Origin: Paraburkholderia phytofirmans OLGA172
GTDB lineage: Bacteria > Pseudomonadota > Gammaproteobacteria > Burkholderiales > Burkholderiaceae
NCBI RefSeq assembly: GCF_001634365.1
Contig: NZ_CP014578.1
Location: forward strand, 434,001 to 498,000
Length of the DNA: 64,000 nt
Direction: 5' to 3'
Shown: positions 17,919 through 27,008 of the stretch, piece after piece
Position numbering within the stretch: position 1 is the stretch's first letter
Layout: every line of letters begins with the position of its first letter
Translations under genes and position numbers: made by a program
The notes under the pieces: model-generated
The model's input: the letters and a program-made list of their open reading frames with translations, nothing else
Told to the model about the DNA's origin: nothing
Databases searched by the model: none

Positions 17919-19718
17919 ATGTCGATGAGATCTGAATACTGCGGTCTGGTGACCGAAGAACTGCTGGGCCAAACTGTCTCGCTGTGTGGCTGGGTAAGCC
18001 GCCGCCGCGACCATGGCGGCGTCATCTTCATCGACCTGCGCGACCGCGAAGGCCTCGTTCAGGTCGTCTGCGATCCGGATCGCGCGGACATGTTCAAGAC
18101 GGCCGAAGGCGTCCGCAACGAGTTCTGCCTGCAGATCAAGGGTGTGGTGCGCGCGCGTCCGGAAGGCACGACGAACGCCTCGCTGAAAAGCGGCAAGATC
18201 GAAGTGCTGTGCCACGAGCTGATCGTGCTGAACGCGTCGATCACGCCGCCGTTCCAGCTCGACGACGACAACCTGTCGGAAACCACGCGTCTTACGCACC
18301 GTGTGCTCGACCTGCGCCGTCCGCAGATGCAGCACAACCTGCGTCTGCGTTACCGCGTCGCGATCGAAGTGCGCAAGTATCTGGACTCGCTGGGCTTCAT
18401 CGACATCGAAACGCCGATGCTCACCAAGAGCACGCCGGAAGGCGCGCGCGATTACCTCGTGCCGTCGCGTACCAACCCGGGCCAGTTCTTCGCGCTGCCG
18501 CAATCGCCGCAACTGTTCAAGCAGTTGCTGATGGTCGCTAACTTCGATCGCTACTACCAGATCGTCAAGTGCTTCCGCGACGAAGACCTGCGCGCCGACC
18601 GTCAGCCGGAATTCACGCAGATCGACTGCGAAACCTCGTTCCTGTCGGAACAGGAAATCCGCGATCTGTTCGAGGCGATGATCCGTCACGTGTTCAAGGA
18701 AACGATCGGCGTTGAACTGGCCGAGAAATTCCCGGTCATGGAGTACGCGGAAGCGATGCGCCGCTTCGGTTCGGACAAGCCGGACCTGCGCGTCAAGCTC
18801 GAATTCACGGACCTGACCGACGCCGTCAAAGACGTCGACTTCAAGGTGTTCAGCACGCCGGCCAACACGAAAGATGGCCGCGTCGCGGCGATCCGCGTGC
18901 CGAAGGGCGGCGAGCTCTCGCGTGGCGACATCGACAGCTACACGGAATTCGTGCGCATCTACGGCGCGAAGGGCCTCGCGTGGATCAAGGTCAACGAAGT
19001 CGCGAAGGGCCGTGACGGTCTGCAGAGCCCGATCGTCAAGAACCTGCACGACGAAGCGGTCAAGGCGATCATCGAGCGCACCGGCGCGCAAGACGGCGAC
19101 ATCATTTTCTTCGCGGCGGATCGCGCGAAGGTAGTGAACGACAGCCTGGGCGCGCTGCGTCTGAAGATCGGCCATTCGGAATTCGGCAAGGCCAACGGTC
19201 TGGTCGAATCCGGCTGGAAGCCGCTGTGGGTGGTTGACTTCCCGATGTTCGAGTACGACGAGGAAGACAACCGCTACGTCGCCGCGCATCACCCGTTCAC
19301 GAGCCCGAAGGACGAGCACCTCGAGTATCTGGAAACGGATCCGGCGCGCTGCCTCGCCAAGGCCTACGACATGGTGCTCAACGGCTGGGAAATCGGCGGC
19401 GGTTCGGTGCGTATTCACCGTGAAGAAGTGCAGAGCAAGGTGTTCCGCGCGCTGAAGATCAACGCGGAAGAAGCGCAAGCCAAGTTCGGCTTCCTGCTCG
19501 ACGCGCTGCAATACGGCGCGCCGCCGCACGGCGGTATCGCATTCGGCCTGGACCGCATCATCACGATGATGGCCGGCGCCGATTCGATTCGCGACGTGAT
19601 CGCGTTCCCGAAGACGCAACGCGCGCAGTGTCTGCTCACGCAGGCGCCGAGCGAAGTGGACGAGCGCCAGTTGCGCGAGTTGCACATCCGTCTGCGTCAG
19701 CCGGAACCGAAGGTCTAA
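17919..19718 (+). CDS. aspS: Aspartate--tRNA(Asp/Asn) ligase
   Basis: This class II synthetase has 599 residues, the normal bacterial length. The N-terminal OB-fold anticodon-binding domain ([20 protein letters not shown]) comes first. Motif 2 is [18 protein letters not shown] near residues 216-233. A GAD insertion occupies the middle. Motif 3 is GIAFGLDRI near 532-540. Many relatives are non-discriminating and also charge tRNA(Asn) for the GatCAB pathway, but this cannot be settled from this window. A strong terminator follows the stop. Confidence 0.98.
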   Translation: MSMRSEYCGLVTEELLGQTVSLCGWVSRRRDHGGVIFIDLRDREGLVQVVCDPDRADMFKTAEGVRNEFCLQIKGVVRARPEGTTNASLKSGKIEVLCHELIVLNASITPPFQLDDDNLSETTRLTHRVLDLRRPQMQHNLRLRYRVAIEVRKYLDSLGFIDIETPMLTKSTPEGARDYLVPSRTNPGQFFALPQSPQLFKQLLMVANFDRYYQIVKCFRDEDLRADRQPEFTQIDCETSFLSEQEIRDLFEAMIRHVFKETIGVELAEKFPVMEYAEAMRRFGSDKPDLRVKLEFTDLTDAVKDVDFKVFSTPANTKDGRVAAIRVPKGGELSRGDIDSYTEFVRIYGAKGLAWIKVNEVAKGRDGLQSPIVKNLHDEAVKAIIERTGAQDGDIIFFAADRAKVVNDSLGALRLKIGHSEFGKANGLVESGWKPLWVVDFPMFEYDEEDNRYVAAHHPFTSPKDEHLEYLETDPARCLAKAYDMVLNGWEIGGGSVRIHREEVQSKVFRALKINAEEAQAKFGFLLDALQYGAPPHGGIAFGLDRIITMMAGADSIRDVIAFPKTQRAQCLLTQAPSEVDERQLRELHIRLRQPEPKV

Positions 19719-19773
19719 GCTGGTCCGAACTCGGGCTGCCTGAAGAACGGCAGCCCAAGTGGAACGAACAAGC

Positions 19774-19811
19774 AAACGAAAAAGGCGCGCGATGCGCCTT
19801 TTTCGTTTTTT
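19774..19811 (+). terminator. Strong rho-independent terminator after aspS
   Basis: A perfect 15-base stem (19774-19788 with 19794-19808) has a 5-base loop GCGAT and is followed by a T run to 19811. The A-rich left arm also gives a T run on the opposite strand. It ends the aspS transcript before nudB. Confidence 0.92.
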
Positions 19812-19899
19812 GCGTTACAGTCGAAGCAACCGGTCTCGACCGCTCATTGGACCACTCGCCGACATGTACCGCGCAAGCGTTGCGCCCAGTTTTTACGCC

Positions 19900-20400
19900 A
19901 TGCCGAAACCGCCGAAGATCCCGCAATCCGTACTCGTCGTCATCCATACGCCCTCGCTCGACGTGCTGTTGATCCGGCGTGCCGATCACGCCGATTTCTG
20001 GCAATCGGTGACCGGTTCGAAAGACCGGGTCGACGAACCCTTCATTGAGACGGCGGCGCGTGAAGTGGCCGAGGAAACCGGTATCGTGGTCGGTAGTAAG
20101 CTGGTGCCGCACAGCGCGTTGTTCGACTGGCGGTACTCGATCGAATATGAGATCTACCCCCAGTTCCGGCATCGCTATGCCGAGGGCGTGATCCACAACA
20201 CCGAGCATTGGTTCAGCCTGGAAGTACCCGAGCAGCTCGAGGTGACGCTCGCGCCGCGCGAGCACACGGCGTTTCTGTGGCTGCCGTATGAAGAGGCGGC
20301 CTCGCGCTGCTTTTCGTCGTCGAATGCCGACGCGATCCTGCAATTGCCGAAGCGGCTCGCTGGGCGCCTGAGTGGCCGGCCCGAGGAGCGTGCCCGGTGA
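19900..20400 (+). CDS. nudB: Dihydroneopterin triphosphate diphosphatase (Nudix)
   Basis: NudB removes pyrophosphate from dihydroneopterin triphosphate in folate synthesis. The product starting MPKPPKIPQSVLVVIHT has 166 residues. DFWQSVTGS precedes the Nudix box, which ends EPFIETAAREVAEETGI. One more residue than the canonical five separates the box's G and E. An alternative ATG at 19864 would add 12 residues, and neither start has a clear ribosome site. The gene follows the aspS terminator and overlaps clsB by 4 bases (GTGA), so nudB and clsB are translationally coupled. Confidence 0.85.
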   Translation: MPKPPKIPQSVLVVIHTPSLDVLLIRRADHADFWQSVTGSKDRVDEPFIETAAREVAEETGIVVGSKLVPHSALFDWRYSIEYEIYPQFRHRYAEGVIHNTEHWFSLEVPEQLEVTLAPREHTAFLWLPYEEAASRCFSSSNADAILQLPKRLAGRLSGRPEERAR

Positions 20401-21656
20401 GCGTCGGCGGCGCGCGCCGTTTCGCGCGACTCCGGCAATCGCTGCTCGGCCGCCGCTACTGGCAACGCTACCGCTTCACCAGCGGCAACGGCGTCAAGCT
20501 GCTGTGCTCCGGCGACGAGTATTTCGCCGCACTGATCGAACGCATCGACGCGGCGCAAAGCGACGTGGTTCTCGAAGCCTATATCTTCTGTAACGACAGC
20601 GCAGGTCAGGCCGTCAGTGCGGCGTTGCTGCGCGCAGCCTCGCGCGGCGTGAAGGTGCGGGTGATTACCGACGGCATCGGCACCGCGCGCCTCGCGATGT
20701 TCGACGAATGGCCGCTCGCCGGCATTGACCATCGTATCTACAACCCGCATCTGTTCGGCCGTTTCGGCTTCTCGCGCACGCACCGCAAGATCGCGGTGGT
20801 GGACGATCAGTTCGGCTACTGCGGCGGCATCAACATTGTCGACGATTACGAGAACAACGGCGCGACGCTACCTTACCGGCGCTGGGATTTCGCGGTGGAA
20901 TTGCACGGGCCGGTGGTCGCCGATATTCGCCAGGCGTTCGAGGTGCAATGGCAGCGGATCCGCATCGGGCATCGGCCTCTGGAATCGCTCGAACCTGATT
21001 TCGGGCCGAAAACCATGGCGTCGCTCGGCACGCTGCGGCGCCGGCGCCGCAATCGCAACGGGGCGCTCTGGGCCGGCGGGCTGCCATGCGTGACCTTCGT
21101 CGCGCGCGACAACCTGATCAACCGCCGCGCCATCGAAAAGGCATATCTGACCGCGATCGGCCAGGCGCGCAGCGAAGTGCTGCTCGCCAACCCGTACTTC
21201 ATGCCGGGCCGCAAGCTGCGGCGCGCGCTGGTGTTCGCGGCGCGGCGCGGCGTCGACGTGAAGCTCATCATCGGGCGCAAGGAGTTCAAGGCGCTCGATT
21301 ACGCCGTGCCGTTCCTGTATCGCGCGCTGCTCAAAGCCGGCGTGCAGATCGCCGAGTACGAGAAAACCATGCTGCATGGCAAGGTCGCGGTGGTGGATTC
21401 GAATTGGGGGACAGTTGGCTCGTCGAACCTCGACGCGTTGAGCCTGATGCTCAACAATGAAGCCAACGTGGTGCTGGTGAACGACCCGTCGATCGTCGCG
21501 CTGCGCGAAGCGATCCTCGCCGCGTTCAAGGATTCGCGCCGGATCGACGAGGCGCGCTATGATGCTCGTCCGGCGGGCGAGCGCTTGCTCAACTGGCTTG
21601 CCTACACGACCTATCGGGCCGTGATGAAGCTATTGACGGTGGGTGGCTATGACTAG
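20397..21656 (+). CDS. clsB: Cardiolipin synthase B-type phospholipase D family protein
   Basis: The 419-residue protein has the two HKD motifs of bacterial cardiolipin synthases: HRKIAVVDDQFGYCGG from H129 and HGKVAVVDSNWGTVGSSN from H327. There is no N-terminal membrane pair, which matches the ClsB form rather than ClsA. ClsB transfers a phosphatidyl group between phospholipids at the inner membrane to make cardiolipin. It starts with GTG, overlapping the nudB stop by 4 bases. The C-terminal NWLAYTTYRAVMKLL resembles other ClsB tails. Confidence 0.92.
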   Translation: MSVGGARRFARLRQSLLGRRYWQRYRFTSGNGVKLLCSGDEYFAALIERIDAAQSDVVLEAYIFCNDSAGQAVSAALLRAASRGVKVRVITDGIGTARLAMFDEWPLAGIDHRIYNPHLFGRFGFSRTHRKIAVVDDQFGYCGGINIVDDYENNGATLPYRRWDFAVELHGPVVADIRQAFEVQWQRIRIGHRPLESLEPDFGPKTMASLGTLRRRRRNRNGALWAGGLPCVTFVARDNLINRRAIEKAYLTAIGQARSEVLLANPYFMPGRKLRRALVFAARRGVDVKLIIGRKEFKALDYAVPFLYRALLKAGVQIAEYEKTMLHGKVAVVDSNWGTVGSSNLDALSLMLNNEANVVLVNDPSIVALREAILAAFKDSRRIDEARYDARPAGERLLNWLAYTTYRAVMKLLTVGGYD

Positions 21657-21767
21657 CCCATCGGTATCTCGCACATAAGCGCAAGGGCGCAGCGTCAATG
21701 AAAGGGACAAAAAGAAGGCAAAGGCCTCTAAAAAATCTCCTTCCTCTGATTGACGGATGTCGCAGAA

Positions 21768-21797
21768 TTGAAACCGGGTTAGAAACCGGTTTCTAAT
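21768..21797 (+). promoter_or_regulatory. Promoter with perfect 18-bp palindrome, likely TetR operator
   Basis: A -35-like TTGAAA (21768-21773) and a -10-like TCTAAT (21792-21797) are 18 bases apart. The perfect palindrome TTAGAAACCGGTTTCTAA (21779-21796) fills the spacer and overlaps the -10. An extra half site, GAAACCGG, is at 21770-21777. The core GAAAC-CG-GTTTC resembles the PsrA fatty-acid regulator site known from Pseudomonas. A second possible promoter (TTGTTT 21805-21810, AATAAT 21828-21833) lies just downstream. Confidence 0.7.
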
Positions 21798-21882
21798 AAA
21801 GTCCTTGTTTCGCGGACGGCAACACTCAATAATAGTACGGCCGTTCGATTTTATTTCGGTCACATTAGAACGGTAAAAAGCT

Positions 21883-22482
21883 ATGCGAAAAGGCGAACAA
21901 ACACGAGTCGCGATTCTCGATGCAGCACTTGATCTGGCAAGTCGCGACGGACTAGAAGGTCTGACGATTGGACTGCTGGCCGAGCGCATGCAGATGAGCA
22001 AAAGCGGTGTGTTCGCGCATTTCGGCTCGCGCGAGGATTTGCAGGTCGAAGTCGTACGCGAATATCACCGTCGTTTTGAAGACGAGGTGTTTTTCCCGAG
22101 TTTGCGTGAGCCTCGTGGATTGCCGCGCTTGCGCGCGATGATTTCCCGCTGGATCGAGAAACGCATTCAGGAAGTCACCACCGGGTGCATCTACATCAGC
22201 GGTGCGGTCGAGTATGACGACCGTGGAGACAACCCGGTGCGCGAGCAACTGGTGTCGAGCGTGACGATGTGGCGCGCGGCGCTCACTCGTGCAATTTCGC
22301 AGGCGATGGAAGAAGGGCATCTGCGTGCCGATACCGATCCGCAACTGATGCTGTTCGAACTGTACAGCGTCACGCTCGGCCTGCATCACGACGCGCGCTT
22401 CCTGCACTTGCCGGAATCGGTGCGTCTTACGTGGGCCGCGCTGGAAAAATTGATTGTTTCGTATCAGAGCGAAAGCCGTTAG
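21883..22482 (+). CDS. TetR family transcriptional regulator (likely beta-oxidation regulator)
   Basis: The 199-residue protein has an N-terminal TetR helix-turn-helix at about residues 8-55 (ILDAALDLASRDGLEGLTI, then MSKSGVFAHFGSREDL). The C-terminal ligand domain is of the type often found beside acyl-CoA dehydrogenase genes. It is followed 100 bases later by acyl-CoA dehydrogenase, fused FadB-type and thiolase genes. An 18-bp palindrome lies in the promoter about 90 bases upstream. It probably represses itself and the beta-oxidation genes and is released by a long-chain acyl-CoA or fatty acid. The ligand is inferred from context only. No good ribosome site is seen. Confidence 0.85.
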   Translation: MRKGEQTRVAILDAALDLASRDGLEGLTIGLLAERMQMSKSGVFAHFGSREDLQVEVVREYHRRFEDEVFFPSLREPRGLPRLRAMISRWIEKRIQEVTTGCIYISGAVEYDDRGDNPVREQLVSSVTMWRAALTRAISQAMEEGHLRADTDPQLMLFELYSVTLGLHHDARFLHLPESVRLTWAALEKLIVSYQSESR

Positions 22483-22582
22483 CAGAGCCGCCGAACTTCA
22501 AGCAGATTCAGCGGCGCTGAAAGATCCGATCCACGGACTCAGCTAACGGCCTGGCTCCTTGTCAAACTTGGGAGAGAGAGTC

Positions 22583-24370
22583 ATGGGACAGTACGCCGCG
22601 CCGCTGCGCGACATGCAATTCGTGTTGCACGAGCTGCTTAACGTCGAAGCCGAGATCAAGCAGATGCCGAAGCACGCGGATCTCGATGCGGACACGATCA
22701 ACGCCGTGCTCGAAGAGGCCGGCAAGTTCTGTTCCGAAGTGCTGTTCCCGCTCAATCACAGCGGCGACCAGGAAGGCTGCACGTACGTCGGCGACGGCGT
22801 CGTGACCACGCCGAAGGGCTTCAAGGAAGCCTATAAGCAATATGTGGAAGCCGGTTGGCCGGCACTCGGCTGCGATCCGGAATACGGCGGCCAGGGCTTG
22901 CCAGCGTTCGTCAACAACGCGCTGTATGAAATGATGAACTCGGCGAACCAGGCGTGGACGATGTACCCGGGCCTGTCGCACGGCGCATACGAATGTCTGC
23001 ACGCGCACGGCACGCCGGAACTGCAGCAACGTTATCTGCCGAAGCTGGTCGCTGGCGTCTGGACCGGCACGATGTGTCTGACCGAACCGCACTGCGGCAC
23101 CGACCTCGGCATCCTGCGCACCAAGGCCGAACCGAACAGCGACGGCTCGTACGCGATCAGCGGCACAAAGATTTTCATCTCCAGCGGCGAACACGATCTC
23201 GCGGAGAACATCGTTCACCTGGTGCTGGCGCGTCTGCCGGATGCGCCCAAGGGCACCAAGGGCATTTCGCTTTTCATCGTGCCGAAGTTCATCCCGAACG
23301 AAGCGGGCGAACCGGGCGAGCGCAACGGCGTGAAGTGCGGCTCCATCGAACACAAGATGGGCATTCACGGCAACGCAACCTGCGTGATCAACCTCGATAA
23401 CGCGAAGGGCTGGCTGGTCGGTGAGCCGAACAAGGGCTTGAACGCGATGTTCGTGATGATGAACGCCGCGCGTCTGGGCGTCGGCATGCAGAGCCTGGGC
23501 CTGACCGAAATCGGTTACCAGAACTCGCTGGTGTACGCAAAAGAGCGTCTGCAAATGCGTTCGCTGACCGGCCCGAAAGCGCCGGAAAAAGCCGCTGACC
23601 CGATCATCGTCCACCCGGACGTGCGTCGCATGTTGCTCACGCAGAAGGCCTACGCGGAAGGCGCGCGCGCGTTCTCGTACTGGTCCGCGCTGCACATCGA
23701 CAAGGAACTGTCGCACGCCGACGAATCGGTGCGTAAGGAAGCGGCGGATCTGGTCGCGCTGCTCACGCCGATCCTGAAGGCATTCCTTTCGGACAACGCG
23801 TTCGAGAGCACCAACCACGCCATGCAGATCTACGGCGGCCATGGCTTCATCGCCGAGTGGGGCATGGAGCAATACGTGCGCGACGCGCGGATCAACATGA
23901 TCTACGAAGGCACCAACGCGATTCAGGCGCTCGACCTGCTCGGCCGCAAGATTCTCGGCGACATGGGCGCGAAGATGAAGAAGTTCGGCAAGCTGGTGTC
24001 CGATTTCGTCGAAGCCGAAGGCGTGAAGCCGGACATGCAGGAGTTCATCAACCCGCTCGCCGACATCGGCGACAAGGTGCAGAAGCTGACGATGGAAATC
24101 GGCATGAAGGCGATGCAGAACCCGGACGAAGTCGGCGCCGCCGCCGTGCCGTACCTGCGTACCGTCGGCCACCTGGTGTTCTCGTACTTCTGGGCGCGCA
24201 TGGCGCGTATCGCGCTGGATAACGAGGCATCGGGCGATCCGTTCTACAAGGCCAAGCTCGCGACCGCACGCTTCTACTTCGCGAAGCTGCTGCCGGAAAC
24301 GGCGATGACGATCCGTCAGGCACGCGCCGGTTCGAAGTCGATGATGGACGTCGAAGAGTCGCTGTTCTAA
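22583..24370 (+). CDS. Acyl-CoA dehydrogenase (FadE-like, long form)
   Basis: This 595-residue FAD enzyme oxidises acyl-CoA to trans-2-enoyl-CoA. It has the long acyl-CoA dehydrogenase layout with an extra C-terminal domain. Seen are CLTEPHCGTDLGILRTKA (FAD/substrate loop, near residues 168-185) and GTKIFISSGEHD (near 194-205). The probable catalytic base is E442, in INMIYEGTNAIQALDLLGRK. The ATG at 22583 has GGGAGAGAGAG at 22570-22580. An in-frame TTG 24 bases upstream is less likely. It is the first enzyme gene of the beta-oxidation locus; the next starts 124 bases on. Confidence 0.93.
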   Translation: MGQYAAPLRDMQFVLHELLNVEAEIKQMPKHADLDADTINAVLEEAGKFCSEVLFPLNHSGDQEGCTYVGDGVVTTPKGFKEAYKQYVEAGWPALGCDPEYGGQGLPAFVNNALYEMMNSANQAWTMYPGLSHGAYECLHAHGTPELQQRYLPKLVAGVWTGTMCLTEPHCGTDLGILRTKAEPNSDGSYAISGTKIFISSGEHDLAENIVHLVLARLPDAPKGTKGISLFIVPKFIPNEAGEPGERNGVKCGSIEHKMGIHGNATCVINLDNAKGWLVGEPNKGLNAMFVMMNAARLGVGMQSLGLTEIGYQNSLVYAKERLQMRSLTGPKAPEKAADPIIVHPDVRRMLLTQKAYAEGARAFSYWSALHIDKELSHADESVRKEAADLVALLTPILKAFLSDNAFESTNHAMQIYGGHGFIAEWGMEQYVRDARINMIYEGTNAIQALDLLGRKILGDMGAKMKKFGKLVSDFVEAEGVKPDMQEFINPLADIGDKVQKLTMEIGMKAMQNPDEVGAAAVPYLRTVGHLVFSYFWARMARIALDNEASGDPFYKAKLATARFYFAKLLPETAMTIRQARAGSKSMMDVEESLF

Positions 24371-24494
24371 GGCCCAACCCTTGCGGCAAGCGCCATGCCC
24401 TCAAGCGGCGTGGCGCCTTCCACCGCCACAAGTCACACATCGCGAAACGTAAGAGACACATTCGCGACACCGCATAACTTCCCGGAGGAACGAC

Positions 24495-26930
24495 GTGAGC
24501 AATCTGATCATTCGCAAGGTAGCCGTGCTCGGCGCCGGCGTGATGGGCGCGCAGATCGCAGCGCACCTGATCAACGCCAAGGTGCCCGTGCTGCTGTTCG
24601 ACCTTCCCGCAAAGGAAGGCCCGAAGAACGCGATCGCGCTGAAGGCGATCGAGAATCTGAAGAAACTGTCGCCCGCGCCGTTCGGTGTGAAGGACGACGC
24701 ACAATACATCCAGCCCGCGAATTACGACGACGACATCGAGAAGCTCGCCGAGTGCGACCTCGTGATCGAAGCGATCGCCGAACGCATGGACTGGAAGCAC
24801 GACCTGTACAAGAAGGTGTCGCCGCACATCGCGCCGAAGGCGATTTTCGCGACCAATACGTCGGGTCTGTCGATCACCGAACTGTCGAACGGTTTCTCGG
24901 ACGAACTGAAGGCGCGCTTCTGCGGCGTGCACTTCTTCAATCCGCCGCGCTACATGCACCTGGTCGAATTGATCCCGACCGCCACGACGCATCCGGAAAT
25001 CCTCGATCAACTCGAATCGTTCCTGACGAGCGTGGTGGGCAAGGGTGTCGTGCGGGCAAAAGATACGCCGAACTTCATCGCTAACCGCGTCGGTATTTTC
25101 TCGATCCTCGCCGTCATCACCGAAGCTGCAAAGTTCGGCCTGCGTTTCGACGAAGTGGATGACCTGACCGGCTCGCGTTTGGGCCGCGCGAAGTCGGCGA
25201 CGTTCCGCACCGCTGACGTGGTCGGTCTCGACACGATGGCGCACGTCATCAAGACAATGCAGGACACGCTGAAGGACGATCCGTTCTTCCCGGTCTACGA
25301 AACGCCGGCGGTGCTGGCTGAACTGGTAAAGAAGGGCGCGCTCGGTCAGAAGACCGGCGGCGGCTTCTACAAGAAGGAAGGCAAGGCGATCAAGGTGCTC
25401 GACCCGAAGACGGGCGGGTACGTCGACGGCGGCGCGAAAGCGGAAGAACTGGTCGGCCGGATTCTGAAGCGTCCGCCGGCAGAGCGCCTGAAGCTCTTGC
25501 GCGAATCGGAGCACCCGCAGGCGCAATTCCTGTGGTCGATTTTCCGTGACGTGTATCACTACATCGGCGTGCATCTGGAATCGATCGCCGACAATGCGCG
25601 CGACGTCGATCTCGCCATTCGCTGGGGCTTCGGCTGGAACGAAGGCCCGTTCGAAGGCTGGCAAACGGCCGGCTGGAAGCAGGTCGCCGAATGGGTGCAG
25701 GAAGACATCGCGGCAGGCAAGGCATTGTCGAATGTGCCGCTGCCGGCGTGGGTGCTGGAAGGCCCGGTTGCCGAAAAGGGTGGCGTGCATACGAACGAAG
25801 GTTCGTGGTCGCCCGCTTCGAAGTCGTTCGTGCCGCGCTCGTCGCTTAGCGTCTACGACAAACAGGTTTTCCGTGCGCCGCTGGTTGGCGAGACTGCAAC
25901 TGATCCGAAGACTTACGGCAAGACCCTGTTCGAAACCGAGGCCGTGCGCGCGTGGGTCGACGACCGCGCCGGCGAGAACGACGTCCTGATCGTGTCGTTC
26001 AAGAGCAAGATGAACACGATCGGACCGTCGGTGATCGACGGTCTGACGCAAGCCATCGAACTCGCCGAGAAGGACTACAAGGGCTTGGTCGTGTGGCAGC
26101 CGACGTCGCTGAAACTCGGCACGCCGGGCGGGCCGTTCTCCGCAGGTGCGAACCTCGAAGAAGCCATGCCCGCGTTCATGACGGGCGGCGCGAAGGGCAT
26201 CGAGCCGTTCGTGAAGAAATTCCAGCAAGGGATGCTGCGCGTGAAGTACGCGAGCGTGCCGGTCATCTCGGCCGTGTCGGGCATTGCGCTTGGTGGCGGT
26301 TGCGAGCTGGCGCTGCATAGCGCGAAGCGTGTCGCGCACATCGAAAGCTATATCGGTCTGGTGGAAGTCGGCGTGGGTCTCGTGCCAGCGGGTGGCGGCC
26401 TGAAGGAAGCGGCACTGCGCGCAGCGGAAGCCGCAACTGCAGCCGGCGCGACCAACGACCTGCTGAAGTTTGTGCAGAAGTCGTTCGAAAACGCGGCGAT
26501 GGCGAAGGTTTCGGCCTCCGCGCTCGACGCCCGCGCAATGGGCTACCTGAAGCCGTCCGACACGATCGTCTTCAACGTGTTCGAACTGCTCGACATCGCG
26601 AAGAAAGAAGCGCGCGCGCTGTCCGCCGCGGGTTACCGTCCGCCGCTGCGTGTCACGCAAGTGCCGGTGGCGGGCCGCTCGGCGATTGCGACCATCAAGG
26701 CATCGCTCGTCAACATGCGCGACGGTCGTTTCATCAGCGAGCACGATTTCCTGATCGCCAGCCGCATCGCGGAAGCGGTGTGCGGCGGTGACGTGGAAGC
26801 CGGCAGCCTCGTCGACGAAGAGTGGCTGCTGCAACTCGAGCGTCAAGCGTTCGTCGATCTGCTCGGCACGCAAAAGACGCAGGAACGGATCATGGGCATG
26901 CTGCAGACCGGCAAGCCGGTACGTAACTAA
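24495..26930 (+). CDS. Fused 3-hydroxyacyl-CoA dehydrogenase / enoyl-CoA hydratase (FadN/FadB-type)
   Basis: The 811-residue protein carries the dehydrogenase first, with the NAD loop VAVLGAGVMGAQIAAHL near residues 9-25 and HFFNPPRYMHLVELIP near 143-158. A second 3HCDH C-terminal domain follows. The hydratase (crotonase) domain comes last, with GGPFSAGANLEE, ALGGGCELALH and EVGVGLVPAGGG between about residues 540 and 640; both catalytic glutamates are present. This order is opposite to E. coli FadB and like Bacillus FadN. The start is GTG with GGAGGA at 24484-24489. The thiolase gene follows after 78 bases. Confidence 0.93.
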   Translation: MSNLIIRKVAVLGAGVMGAQIAAHLINAKVPVLLFDLPAKEGPKNAIALKAIENLKKLSPAPFGVKDDAQYIQPANYDDDIEKLAECDLVIEAIAERMDWKHDLYKKVSPHIAPKAIFATNTSGLSITELSNGFSDELKARFCGVHFFNPPRYMHLVELIPTATTHPEILDQLESFLTSVVGKGVVRAKDTPNFIANRVGIFSILAVITEAAKFGLRFDEVDDLTGSRLGRAKSATFRTADVVGLDTMAHVIKTMQDTLKDDPFFPVYETPAVLAELVKKGALGQKTGGGFYKKEGKAIKVLDPKTGGYVDGGAKAEELVGRILKRPPAERLKLLRESEHPQAQFLWSIFRDVYHYIGVHLESIADNARDVDLAIRWGFGWNEGPFEGWQTAGWKQVAEWVQEDIAAGKALSNVPLPAWVLEGPVAEKGGVHTNEGSWSPASKSFVPRSSLSVYDKQVFRAPLVGETATDPKTYGKTLFETEAVRAWVDDRAGENDVLIVSFKSKMNTIGPSVIDGLTQAIELAEKDYKGLVVWQPTSLKLGTPGGPFSAGANLEEAMPAFMTGGAKGIEPFVKKFQQGMLRVKYASVPVISAVSGIALGGGCELALHSAKRVAHIESYIGLVEVGVGLVPAGGGLKEAALRAAEAATAAGATNDLLKFVQKSFENAAMAKVSASALDARAMGYLKPSDTIVFNVFELLDIAKKEARALSAAGYRPPLRVTQVPVAGRSAIATIKASLVNMRDGRFISEHDFLIASRIAEAVCGGDVEAGSLVDEEWLLQLERQAFVDLLGTQKTQERIMGMLQTGKPVRN

Positions 26931-27008
26931 GCGACGAACGACCGCAATAAATTGCATGGGGCGGAGTAGGTGCTAAAGCGCCAACTCCCGTCGACATAGG
27001 AGCTTTAA

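Noticed and set aside
17889..19775. Minus-strand frame of about 628 codons opposite aspS
   Set aside because: It is a compositional shadow; aspS motifs are complete on the plus strand.
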